64,000 bases of DNA from Kiritimatiellia bacterium. GTDB taxonomy: Bacteria; Verrucomicrobiota; Kiritimatiellia; RFP12; UBA1067. The translations under genes and the position numbers were made by a program. This document shows, piece after piece, positions 17,263-26,003 of the stretch. Below the pieces are notes generated by a model that ran no database searches, had not been told where the DNA came from, and worked only from the letters and a program-made list of their open reading frames with translations. Location: positions 24,404 to 88,403 of the forward strand of contig JAFRBA010000246.1 of NCBI GenBank assembly GCA_017405115.1, read 5' to 3'. Position 1 is the first letter of the stretch, and the number at the start of each line of letters is the position of its first letter.

Positions 17263-19136
17263 CAGGATCCCGCGGGCTTGGTCCAGTCGGTCTTTCCGCT
17301 TGGCGGGATCTTCGGATCGGCGTCCGGCTTTTCGGGGTCGAACGCACGGTACTTCTCGCGCACCGCCTCTCCGACCACAGGTATCTTCGCGAGCCCCGCC
17401 GCGACGATGCGGGCCATTTCGTACGCGCCGTAGACATTGTGGTGCGTGTTGTCGATCTTGCCCTTGTTGTTGCACTGTATCTTCGCCGACCCCTTCGCGC
17501 CCATCTTGGCGTGCATGCGGTAGCTCGCATCGTTGAGGTCGATCAGCGGCACGTTCTTAGCCGCCGCGACCGCCTTAACGGCGTCCGCATACCCGGCGAG
17601 CGTCTTCCCCTGGTGCTCGCCCATCTTCTCGTCGAACCGACGGCGCTCGACAGGCGTGACAAGGACGACGAACGCGCCCTTTGCCGAGATCCTGTCTATC
17701 CAGTCGTTCAGGCGGCGCGTGTAGCCGTTCTCCGGCTCTTCGCCCTTGATCTTCTGGTCGTTGTGCCCGAACTGTATGACCACCCAGTCGCCCTTCTTCA
17801 AGTGTTCGAGTATGCGCTTTAGGCGGCCTTCGTGCTCAAATGTCTTGAGAGCGAGCCCGGAACGCGCGAAGTTGGAGACCGCCCAGCCCTGGCGCACGAA
17901 CGCAGGCAGGATCTGCCCCCAGCTGCCCCACGGCTCGTTCCTCTGGTCGGTGACGGTGGAGTCGCCGCAGAGGTAGATTGTCCGCGCCTGCGGATTCGGC
18001 ACCACAAGAGGCTCGAACGCCGGCATGTCCGCCTGCGGCGCGTTCGAGAACATCTCGACCACAAGCCGCCTGTTGCTGTTCGCGTCTCCTCGCCTCATCG
18101 TGTAGGGGCCAGGCACGCGCGCCGTGAACGTGACGGACTTCGTCTCGCCCGCCTTCACCTCGGTGCGGTCGACCGCAAGGCGCCGCCCCATGAACTTGAC
18201 GTAGTTGGCGCTCGCTCCCTTGCCCGTTCCGAGGTTGACGGTGACGTCGTAGTTGCCAATCTCCATCGGCTCGTCGTACGAATACGAGTAGAACTTGTCG
18301 CTCGTTCCGTTGGCGAGCTTCCCAGCTTCATCCGCAAGGAGCTTCTGATACGCCTCGTCGAGCCCCTTTGGCTTCGGAGCCGGAACGAACGGGACAGACT
18401 CCGGGTCCTTGAAGCAGTCCTCGTATAGCTTCGGTGCCTTTGTCTTCGCAAGATTAACCGCGGTGCGCGCGTAGAAGTCCGCGCCCTTGTCGCGCGGATG
18501 GCACCTGTCGGACTTCCCCTTGAGCGCATACCAGCTCTCTCCCGGGCCGAGCACCATGTAATACGCCTCGATCTCCTTCTTCGTCATCTTCAGGAACGCC
18601 TCCTTCGCCGCCGCGTTGAGGTCGAGGAGCGGCACGCCTTTCGATGCCGCGAGCTCGCGCGTCGCGGCGAGGTACGGCCCCAGGCAGGCGGCGTCGGCGC
18701 GCACGGCCACCCTGCCGTCCGCCCCTTCGCTCACCCCGCCTATGTGGATGATCGAGGTCGCAAGAATCGGCGTCGCGCCCTTCTCGCGGATGCCATCGAT
18801 GAAGAGCGCCATGTTTTTCGCGTAGTCCTCCTTGTTGCAGTAGCGCTGGGGCTTGGACCTCGTCGCGTCGTTGTGCCCGAACGCCATTATCGCGTAATCG
18901 CCGGGCTTGATGTCGTCAAGAACCTTCTGCCAGCGGCCGGAGTCGATGAACGTCTTGGAGCTTATGCCGCCGACAGCCCTGTTGTGTATCTTGACCCCAT
19001 CCTTGGCGAACGTCCTAAGCCGCTGCCCCCAGCCTTCCTGCGGATACGACCCCGCCTTGTAGTCGCACATGGTCGAGTCGCCCATCATGAAGATGTTCGC
19101 CGCCGCAATCATCAATGCTGCCGATGCCGTTGTCAT
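17262..19136 (-). CDS. Double SGNH/GDSL esterase, rhamnogalacturonan acetylesterase-like (CE12)
   Basis: Exported protein of 624 residues with two SGNH hydrolase domains. Domain 1 has the nucleophile block MMGDSTMCDY near the start, AVGGISSKTF, the Asn block AFGHNDA and a C-terminal DxxH-like DRCHPRDKGA. Domain 2 (from about 395) has YLCGDSTVTDQ, ARSGLALKTF, QFGHNDQ and DNTHHNVYGA. A beta-rich linker joins them at about 285-390. Domain 2 closely matches rhamnogalacturonan acetylesterases that remove acetyl groups from the RG-I backbone. Domain 1 is a more distant relative. The protein would prepare substrate for the PL11 encoded by the next, overlapping gene. It starts 9 nt after the GH28-GH115 gene. 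Confidence 0.87.
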   Translation of the reverse strand: MTTASAALMIAAANIFMMGDSTMCDYKAGSYPQEGWGQRLRTFAKDGVKIHNRAVGGISSKTFIDSGRWQKVLDDIKPGDYAIMAFGHNDATRSKPQRYCNKEDYAKNMALFIDGIREKGATPILATSIIHIGGVSEGADGRVAVRADAACLGPYLAATRELAASKGVPLLDLNAAAKEAFLKMTKKEIEAYYMVLGPGESWYALKGKSDRCHPRDKGADFYARTAVNLAKTKAPKLYEDCFKDPESVPFVPAPKPKGLDEAYQKLLADEAGKLANGTSDKFYSYSYDEPMEIGNYDVTVNLGTGKGASANYVKFMGRRLAVDRTEVKAGETKSVTFTARVPGPYTMRRGDANSNRRLVVEMFSNAPQADMPAFEPLVVPNPQARTIYLCGDSTVTDQRNEPWGSWGQILPAFVRQGWAVSNFARSGLALKTFEHEGRLKRILEHLKKGDWVVIQFGHNDQKIKGEEPENGYTRRLNDWIDRISAKGAFVVLVTPVERRRFDEKMGEHQGKTLAGYADAVKAVAAAKNVPLIDLNDASYRMHAKMGAKGSAKIQCNNKGKIDNTHHNVYGAYEMARIVAAGLAKIPVVGEAVREKYRAFDPEKPDADPKIPPSGKTDWTKPAGS

Positions 19137-19145
19137 GGTTTTACC

Positions 19146-22100
19146 TCACTTTCTTATGCCTATTCTGTCAATCACCACGCCGGGGTCTTTCGCGACGATC
19201 CTGAACGATGTCGCACCGGCTGGAACCGGAATCTCGACACGGATGAAGTTGTCCTGCACCGCCTTGTTCCTGGCGCGGTCATGTTCGCCAAGATTCGAGT
19301 TGCTGCACGGGACTTCCACAAACTTCGGCTCACAGCCATCGAAGACGACATTCACGCCAAGCTTCAGCCCCGGCCAGAGCGCGAAGTCGGGCAGGAATTG
19401 AAGAACGAGCGCGACTTGTCGCGCCACCTTGGGCAATGGTTCGGGACCGCCATAGGTCCCGTCCGTTCCTGTCAAAGAATATTCCAGCGCCGCGCCCTCG
19501 CCTGCACCGGGCTTGACTGGCAGCAGCGCAAGCGCGCGACCGCTAGTGCCAAGACCTTCTACATTAACCCATTCCCCTCTTTCCTCTTCCCTCTTTCCTC
19601 TTCCCTCTTCCCTTTTCACAGGCTCCATCCACGTCGGCTCCTCGACGTCGGCGCGGTAGGCAGTCGCCGGGTAGTCCATGCGGGCGACGCCACGATCTTT
19701 GGCCGTCGGATCGGTCGGCTCGTTCCACGGCCACTGCATCTGCGACGACCAGCGGTTGTGCTTCGTCGGCCGGCGCCTTCCTCCGTGCTCGTCGATGGTG
19801 TCGCACCAGAAGCCCGACCACTTCCCGCCTTCCATCTTGTCCCAGCGCTCGTAGAGCGGATCGATTACGCTTCGCGCGTACGCCTTGTCCTTACCCTCAA
19901 GGTGAATGATTCCGGCATACGCAAGAAACCGCACCTGAAAGCCGACGAGGCGGAAATGCTCGTCGCGCATCACTTCGGGCAACGCCGATTCAATCGCAAT
20001 GTCTTCGGCAAGCAGCGCGTGGTAGCGCTTGAGGAGCGACGACTTCACCGCCGCAGGCAGGTTCGTGGTCCACTGAACGCATATGTGCTCCGGCTTGCGG
20101 TTGAAGCCGAGGTTGTAGTATTCGGCAAGGTGTTTTTTGAGTCTGCCACAAAGATCGCAAAGTTTCCTATCACCAGACTCTTTTGCGCCCTTCTTGACCG
20201 CCGTAGCCTTGGCGGAGGTGGTTGTGGCTAAGAAGTTCTCCGCCCATTCGCCGAGGAACCTGTCCTGCGCATCCACTCCCCACCCCTCTGGATTCGCGGC
20301 GAATTTACCATAGGCGTCGAGAAGCACCTCCGCCTGGAACACGTCACCAGCGTTTACCATCCAGACGTCGCGGACGCCGTTCGCCCAGCACTTCGCAACG
20401 AGTTCATACCACATGAACGCCGGCGGCGTCGTGCAGAGGTGGATGTAGCCATGCGGCGAGCCGTGATACGACAGATGCCAGTATATCCCCTGCTTTCCGT
20501 GTTTTCCGTGTATTCCGTGGTTATCTCCAACACGTCTCACATAGCCGAAATTATCGTTGGTCCACATGATTGTCGCATCCTCCGGAACGTTCAATCCAGA
20601 ATTGAATATCTGAAGAACCTCTTTATATGGGCAAAAAATCTTTGGAGCACCTTCGGGCAGCATCGCGCACTGCGCGGCGAAGACCTCTTCCAGTATCTTT
20701 CTCTTGTCTGCCGTCGTCTTGCCGTCCGGCATCCTGCCGTCGTGGATGCCGCGCATCCCAATCGTCCACAAAACGCCTGTTCCCCGTTCCCCGTTCCCCG
20801 TCTTGTCCACCGTAGCCTTGGCGAAGGTGGATCCACGCCTCACCCCCTCGCGCCAGTATTCCTCGAGAAACGCACGGTTTTTCGTCCAGCTCCATCGCTT
20901 CTTGTCGGCCTTGGAAAGGTAGCAGTTGTTGCGCAGCATCGGCTCGCAGTGCGACGTGCCGACGACAATCCCCTCCTTCGCGGCGAGCGCGAGGTTCTCG
21001 GGGCGCGAAGAGAACTCGTAGCCGCCTTCGTGCATCGCGGGCCAGATGAGGTTGAGCCCGTTCCTCTTCATCAAGGCAAAGATCTCGGCGTAGGCGTTTG
21101 TGCCGATCTGCTCGTCCTTCCCGAAATGCCTTTCGGCCCAAGGCCTCAGACTCCAGTCCTCGTCGTTGATGAATATCCCGCGGTATCTCACGCCCGCCTG
21201 GTTTACATTTACGTTGACCGCGTTCTCGATTCGGTCTGCCTTGCGCACCTTGCCTACGCGAACGTTCTCCAGCGTCACCCCGTCAATCGGATCGCGCGCG
21301 TCGCCGCGCAAATCGACAAGGCGCTCCGCCTCCTCTACCGTCACGTCCTTCATGGAGAGGTTCCGTATCGGCGTAACGCGCACTTCGTGCGTCGGGAAGT
21401 CCTTCCACTGGTACATGACGTCCGTTTCGACCGACATCACGCCAAAGCTCACGTTCTTCGCCTTCACGCCTTCCATCCTGATGTTCTCGACAAATCCGCC
21501 GCGCCGCTCGTTCGTCTTGACGTAGAAGAGCCTGAACGCCTCGCTTTCAAGCGTGCAGTCGTGCATGTAGACGTTCCGGACGCCGCCCGACATCTCGCTG
21601 CCTATTCCAAGGAGGACATGCCCGTTCACGACTGTGCAGTTCCGTATCTCTATGTTCTCGCTTGGCGTCGCAAGGCGCCAGGCGTCCTGGTTGCGCCCAG
21701 ACTTGATTACGATTGCGTCGTCGCCCTGGTCGAAGCGGCAGTTCTCGACAAGCACGTTCCTGGTCATCTCGATGTCGATGCCGTCGTTGTTGTGCCCGTG
21801 GGCGTAGACGTCGAGGCCCCTCGCAACCACTCCGTCGCACAGGAAGAGGTGGATTGTCCAGAACGGCGACTCGCGGATCCTGAAGCCGTCGAGCCGCACG
21901 TCCTTGCAGCGGTTGAACTGGATGAGATGCGGACGGACATTCGATTCAGGCAGCTTGGTCAAATCGCGTTCCCCGAGCGGCGCGTTGAAGCTGCACCAGT
22001 CGTAGAGCTTGCGCGTCGCGGCGCGATGGCCCGAGTCGCGTGCGAACCACTTGCGCCAGAACTTCATCCTGGGCGCGAAGGTCCCCTTTCCCGTGATGGC

Positions 22101-22418
22101 GACGTTCGTGCAGCCATACGCATAGACGAGCGGCGAGTAGTTGAGGCACTCCACCCCCTCCCAGCTCGTCTGCACGGCGGGCAGGTATTTCGCCGGATCG
22201 TCGGAGAACACGATCGTCGCGCCCTCTTCAAGGTGCAGCTCGACATTGCTTTTCAGGCGGATCGGACCATCGCTGAAGTGCTCGCCGCTCGGAACCGCCA
22301 CTACGCCGCCGCCTTTCGCCGCCGCGGCGTCAATCGCCTCCTGGATGGAAATGGCCTGCAGGTTCGTCGCGCCCAGCGCGATGACTGCAGCAGCCAATCT
22401 GACACATCCCCTCTTCAT
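19146..22418 (-). CDS. GH28 polygalacturonase fused to GH115-like alpha-glucuronidase
   Basis: Exported bifunctional protein of 1090 residues. Signal peptide at 1-22. The GH28 beta-helix runs to about 400, with NNDGID (210-215), QGDDAIVIKS (about 231-240) and NGHVLLGIGSE (265-275), which supply the family's Asp and His catalytic positions. From about 411 a GH115-type region begins (RGIFINDEDWSLRPWAE; GLNLIWPAMHEGGYEF; IFCPYKEVLQIFNSGL; TIMWTNDNFGYVR) and runs to a C-terminal beta domain. The predicted action is on pectin carrying glucuronic acid side groups. Four foreign-looking stretches interrupt the GH115 part in frame: a palindrome repeat with GGGAACGGGG words (about 530-548), HGIHGKHGKQG (about 634), TTTSAKATAVKKG, and an REEGRGKREEERG stretch. 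It lies 3 nt from the upstream GH2 gene. Confidence 0.82.
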   Translation of the reverse strand: MKRGCVRLAAAVIALGATNLQAISIQEAIDAAAAKGGGVVAVPSGEHFSDGPIRLKSNVELHLEEGATIVFSDDPAKYLPAVQTSWEGVECLNYSPLVYAYGCTNVAITGKGTFAPRMKFWRKWFARDSGHRAATRKLYDWCSFNAPLGERDLTKLPESNVRPHLIQFNRCKDVRLDGFRIRESPFWTIHLFLCDGVVARGLDVYAHGHNNDGIDIEMTRNVLVENCRFDQGDDAIVIKSGRNQDAWRLATPSENIEIRNCTVVNGHVLLGIGSEMSGGVRNVYMHDCTLESEAFRLFYVKTNERRGGFVENIRMEGVKAKNVSFGVMSVETDVMYQWKDFPTHEVRVTPIRNLSMKDVTVEEAERLVDLRGDARDPIDGVTLENVRVGKVRKADRIENAVNVNVNQAGVRYRGIFINDEDWSLRPWAERHFGKDEQIGTNAYAEIFALMKRNGLNLIWPAMHEGGYEFSSRPENLALAAKEGIVVGTSHCEPMLRNNCYLSKADKKRWSWTKNRAFLEEYWREGVRRGSTFAKATVDKTGNGERGTGVLWTIGMRGIHDGRMPDGKTTADKRKILEEVFAAQCAMLPEGAPKIFCPYKEVLQIFNSGLNVPEDATIMWTNDNFGYVRRVGDNHGIHGKHGKQGIYWHLSYHGSPHGYIHLCTTPPAFMWYELVAKCWANGVRDVWMVNAGDVFQAEVLLDAYGKFAANPEGWGVDAQDRFLGEWAENFLATTTSAKATAVKKGAKESGDRKLCDLCGRLKKHLAEYYNLGFNRKPEHICVQWTTNLPAAVKSSLLKRYHALLAEDIAIESALPEVMRDEHFRLVGFQVRFLAYAGIIHLEGKDKAYARSVIDPLYERWDKMEGGKWSGFWCDTIDEHGGRRRPTKHNRWSSQMQWPWNEPTDPTAKDRGVARMDYPATAYRADVEEPTWMEPVKREEGRGKREEERGEWVNVEGLGTSGRALALLPVKPGAGEGAALEYSLTGTDGTYGGPEPLPKVARQVALVLQFLPDFALWPGLKLGVNVVFDGCEPKFVEVPCSNSNLGEHDRARNKAVQDNFIRVEIPVPAGATSFRIVAKDPGVVIDRIGIRK
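19566..19617 (-). repeat. GGAAGAGGAAAGAG-type word tract inside the GH28-GH115 gene
   Basis: The tract is a run of about 50 nt built from GGAAGAGG/GAAAGAGG words. It is translated in frame as an Arg/Glu/Gly/Lys-rich stretch that breaks an otherwise ordinary beta-rich domain. Confidence 0.7.
20196..20223. repeat. Palindromic repeat copy A (degenerate) inside GH28-GH115 gene
   Basis: Contains ACCGCCGTAGCCTTGGCGGAGG-type sequence matching the 26-bp palindrome found intact at 20806-20831. It is translated in frame as SAKATAVKK. Confidence 0.55.
20806..20831. repeat. 26-bp palindromic repeat copy B inside GH28-GH115 gene
   Basis: Starts TCCACC and ends GGTGGA with a GTAGCCTTGGCGAA centre, so the 6-bp ends pair perfectly. 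It is flanked on the left by GTTCCCCGTTCCCC words. It is read in frame as FAKATVDKTGNGERGTG together with its flank. Confidence 0.75.
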
Positions 22419-22421
22419 GCC

Positions 22422-24782
22422 CTACCTCTGACCCTGGAGTTCAATTCGCTCTCCGTTGGCGGAAATCGCAATGTCGCCGGTGCCTGTACGACGAACGATC
22501 GCAAGAAGATACCCTTCCTTCATCTTCTTGGTATCGACGTTGAAAAGCTGGTCCGTCGAGTGGTCGCCGTCGTCAAGGGCAAGGAGACGCCCCGCCCCCT
22601 CGACCGAAACGCGAACCTCCGTCGTCGCGTCGGGAGCAACTGAACCTTCGGCGTCAACTGCCTCTATCCAGACGTAAACAAGCCGCTCGCCGCCCTCCTC
22701 GCTACGCAGCCTGAGTCCGACGGCCGGACCCGTCGTGCGGATTGCGTGCTCCGCGCCGTTCGATGCGACGGCCTTCAGCTCGCCCGGCTCCCAGGCGACT
22801 TCAAAGGACACGGCGTGAATCTTCTCGCCCTTCGCACATCTCCACGGCGCGTCGCCGGGCGGAGGCAGCGGAACGCGCTTCTTGCCGAGGGAGCGTCCGT
22901 TCAGGAAGAGCTCCACCTCCGGCGCATTCGAGAAAACCCAGACGATCGCCTTCTCGCCCTGCTTCCGGTTCCAGTTCTCGCGCAGCGCCTGCTGTCCACT
23001 TCTGACATCGTTCCACGTCTCGCGCTCGTCGGCCTGCACAACCCCGATGTGCACAACTGGCGTCTTGCGGTCGAACGCGCTTTTCATGAGCCATGCCTGC
23101 GGATAGGGCTTCATCGTATGCGAAAAGAAGCTCCAGTTCCACCCCTTCTTTGGATACTTGTTCGACTCGCCCCAGTATTCTGTCGCGCCCCAGTACGAAC
23201 AGCCGACCATTCTCGCGCGATCCATCCCGAAATAGGGCGCAAGCCATTCGCTCGTCGTCGCCTCGCTCTGGTAGACGATCATGTCGGGATTGTGCCTCAG
23301 GTATGTTTCGTAGTCCGCCCACTGGTAGTTGAAGCTCGAGACCTCAACAACCTGCGCAAGTTCTGGAGCAATCATATGCACGGGATCGTTGAAGAGACTG
23401 TCTTTGCGCCCGATTCCGTTCGCGCGCGACGGGAACATCGCAACCGTGGTCGGACGCGTCGGGTCCCATCTCTTGACCACCACGTCCATCATGCGGTAGG
23501 TCGTCACGCCCCAGTCCTCGAACGTCGCGTCATGGTATGTCTCGTTCATCTGGAGCTCGTTGCCGAGCGACCACATAACGACGGAAGGATGGTTCCTGTC
23601 GCGCTTGACCCATTCGGTCAAAAGCCGCGGCCACATGTCGAGATATGGCCTGCGCCCAGCCCAACAGCCCGTCCACTTGTCCACGATTTCGTCGACAACG
23701 ACAATTCCCTCCTCGTCGGCAATGTCGTAGAACTCCTCCGAATAAGGATTGTGCGAGCAGCGGACGGAGTTAAAGCCAAAACCCTTGATAGTCTTGAAAT
23801 ACCGCCTGATGGCGTCTGGATACGCCGCCGCGCCAAGCGCGCCGAGGTCGTGGTGGTTGGACTGCCCCTTAAGGAAGATGTGCCGCCCGTCGATTTCCAG
23901 TCCACGTTCCTTCGAGAACGAGATGTCGCGGAAGCCGAAACACGTCTCGCAGCGATCAAGGAGCTTCCCCAGTTCCTTGCCAAAGTTCGAGATCCGCCCC
24001 GTTCCCCGTTCCCTCAGTTCCGTAACGAGCGAATGAAGATTCGGCGACTCAGGCGACCAGCGCTTCGCGCCCCTGACCTCCATGTGCGGCAGGGCGACTG
24101 AGAACCGGCGGCGGTTGTCGCCTTTCGTGACGGGGCCGCGAGCCGTGGCAACCGGTTTGTCGCCATCCAGTATCTCCGCAACGATTTCAAGGTCGTCGCC
24201 AAGCCCGCGGCACCCTTCGAGCTCGACTTCCACTTCGGCAGTCTCGCCCTTCGTCCTCACGAAGATGCCGTGGCGAGCAATGCGCCGCTCGTTCGCGACC
24301 TTGAGCTTCACGCTGCGGTAGAGCCCTCCGCCCGTGTACCAGCGACTGCCGCTCCTGCCGCCGCCGACCTTCGCCCACACCTCGACAACGTTCGGCGAGT
24401 CTTTCTTGAGCCGTTCCGTGATGTCCGTCTCGAAACCGAGATAGCCGTATTCTGTCTCAGCGACCTTCATTCCGTTGATCTTAACATCCCCGAAGAACAT
24501 GATTCCGCCGAAGTCGAGAAGGACGCGCTTCCCCTCCCACGACGGATCGTACGCGAACGACTTGCGGTAGAAAGCCTCGCCAAGCGGCTTGAACGCACGC
24601 TGCGAATCGTTGGCGCTTCCATCCCACGGCGACTCGATCATGAAGTCGTGCGGCAAGTCGACCGTTCGCCACGCGCTTTCGCCGCCGTATCGCCACTCCC
24701 AGCCATCGTTGAAGTCAATGACCGTGGAGCACACGCCCGCCAGCGCGCTCATTGCCGCAAACACCGTGATCGGAACTCTCAT
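22422..24782 (-). CDS. Exported GH2 beta-galactosidase-like glycosidase
   Basis: About 786 residues with a short signal peptide (MRVPITVFAAMSALAGVCS). The layout is that of GH2: jelly-roll (WRTVDLPHDFMIESPWDG), Ig-like domain, TIM barrel, and C-terminal Ig-like domains of the DUF4982 type. The catalytic acid/base lies in MWSLGNELQMNE and the nucleophile probably in VYQSEATTSEW. NSVRCSHNPYSEEFYDIADEEG and DRNHPSVVMWSLGNE are classic GH2 signatures. It probably removes beta-linked galactose or a similar sugar. The start at 24782 is 22 nt from the expected +1 of the promoter at 24811-24819. It is the first gene of a four-gene operon (GH2, GH28-GH115, double esterase, PL11), and the regulatory site is S1. 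Confidence 0.9.
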   Translation of the reverse strand: MRVPITVFAAMSALAGVCSTVIDFNDGWEWRYGGESAWRTVDLPHDFMIESPWDGSANDSQRAFKPLGEAFYRKSFAYDPSWEGKRVLLDFGGIMFFGDVKINGMKVAETEYGYLGFETDITERLKKDSPNVVEVWAKVGGGRSGSRWYTGGGLYRSVKLKVANERRIARHGIFVRTKGETAEVEVELEGCRGLGDDLEIVAEILDGDKPVATARGPVTKGDNRRRFSVALPHMEVRGAKRWSPESPNLHSLVTELRERGTGRISNFGKELGKLLDRCETCFGFRDISFSKERGLEIDGRHIFLKGQSNHHDLGALGAAAYPDAIRRYFKTIKGFGFNSVRCSHNPYSEEFYDIADEEGIVVVDEIVDKWTGCWAGRRPYLDMWPRLLTEWVKRDRNHPSVVMWSLGNELQMNETYHDATFEDWGVTTYRMMDVVVKRWDPTRPTTVAMFPSRANGIGRKDSLFNDPVHMIAPELAQVVEVSSFNYQWADYETYLRHNPDMIVYQSEATTSEWLAPYFGMDRARMVGCSYWGATEYWGESNKYPKKGWNWSFFSHTMKPYPQAWLMKSAFDRKTPVVHIGVVQADERETWNDVRSGQQALRENWNRKQGEKAIVWVFSNAPEVELFLNGRSLGKKRVPLPPPGDAPWRCAKGEKIHAVSFEVAWEPGELKAVASNGAEHAIRTTGPAVGLRLRSEEGGERLVYVWIEAVDAEGSVAPDATTEVRVSVEGAGRLLALDDGDHSTDQLFNVDTKKMKEGYLLAIVRRTGTGDIAISANGERIELQGQR

Positions 24783-24810
24783 AGTCGCCACATCCCCCGT
24801 TTGTGGCGCT

Positions 24811-24853
24811 AGTATACCATTTTCTAACGCCCCCCGTCTTACCCCATCGGGTA
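24811..24853 (-). promoter_or_regulatory. Promoter with site S1: TACCC-N4-GGGTA 20 nt upstream of extended -10
   Basis: The -10 box TGGTATACT (minus strand) is at 24811-24819. The inverted repeat at 24840-24853 has perfect 5-bp arms TACCC/GGGTA and loop bases CATC in + orientation. Exactly 20 nt (24820-24839) separate them, centring the repeat near -42. It drives the GH2/GH28-GH115/esterase/PL11 operon. Confidence 0.8.
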
Positions 24854-24966
24854 GCATCGCACAGCCGGATTGTCAAGAAATGGCTGTAGATTTGGGGTCG
24901 CTGAAACCAATCTCTTTACCTCAACCCGAAGCCGTTGTGGTAGATCATGGATAGCCCCTTTTTCGT

Positions 24967-25982
24967 CTATTTGCAAACATGCTTGGAGTGCGACATCTTG
25001 ACGGGGCGGACCAGGTTGTAGGCCATCAGCGCGGCAAGGAACGCAGCGGAAGTCCAGTGCAGCGCCGTAAGACCATGCGAGGCGCAGCAAGCGGCTTCCG
25101 CCGCCTTGGATTCGTCGATGAGGAAGTTGACGACACATCCGCAGAGGATTGCGCCCGCAATGATCGTCGCGACATACGCGGCGGCGGCCTTGCGGCCAAT
25201 CAGCGATGCGACCGTGGTCACGGACATTGCGTTCATGGCCGGCCCGACCATGAGGAACACGAATGCCGCGCCGGGCGAGACGCCTTTCATGACGAGCGAT
25301 GCAGCGATCGGAATGGACGCCGTTGAGCAGACGTACATCGGGAAGCCAATGAGCGCCATCGCCGGCATCGCAAGCCAGTCCCTGCCACCGAACGCCTCCG
25401 CGAAAAAGCCATCAGGGACGAGCACGGTCACGAGCGCAGAAACCGCAAGCCCGATGGCAAGGGGCTTCACGACCGAGCCGAGAAGCCGCCTGTACGCCTG
25501 CCACAAGATCGCTTTCAGTCCGCGAGAAGATGGCGGCGCTTCGTCCACCCAGAAGCCGTGGCGTCGTCGCCTCCGACCGCCGAGACCACCGCTCCGCCGA
25601 CGATGCCGGTGAGCGCGGCGGCGAGCGGACGTGCGATCGCGAAGACAGGCCCCATCAGCGCGTATGTCGCGAGGATGGAGTCGATTCCCGTCTGGGGCGT
25701 GGAGATGAGAAACGCGGCCGTTGCGCCCTTCCCCGCGCCGTTGCGGCGAAGCCCCGTCGCAATCGGGAGAACCCCGCATGAGCAAATCGGGAGCGGTACG
25801 CCCACAAGGACGGCACGAAGGATGCCGGAGAAGCCGGAACAGCCACCCATGACGCGATTCACCCACGCCCTCGGAATCCACACGGCTATCACCCCGGCGG
25901 CGAAGAATCCAGCGACGAGCCACGGCGACATCGCGGCGAACACCTCGGCAAACGAAACCAGCAAGTCACATATCTTGCTCAT
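24967..25982 (-). pseudogene. SO_0444-type membrane permease (metal efflux family), frameshifted
   Basis: Integral membrane protein related to the SO_0444/ArsP-like permeases linked to copper or zinc efflux. The first frame (25982 to about 25530) has hydrophobic helices and the family motif VPLPICSCGVLP, then STPQTGIDSI. The second frame (about 25545 to 24967) continues with VDEAPPSSRGLKAILW, helices, GFPMYVCSTASIPIAASLV and MVGPAMNAMS. Together they make a normal-length protein, so one frameshift around 25530-25570 splits the gene. No homopolymer is evident there. The start at 25982 has GAGGTG 8 nt upstream. It follows the double GH35 gene by 21 nt and is probably last in that operon. It could be a decayed gene or a sequencing error. 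Confidence 0.75.
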
Positions 25983-26003
25983 GGATTTTTCACCTCATTT
26001 CTC

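Noticed and set aside
17263..17475. N-terminal extension of the PL11 protein
   Set aside because: It overlaps the end of the esterase gene in another frame. A signal peptide and a TGATG coupling start at 17262.
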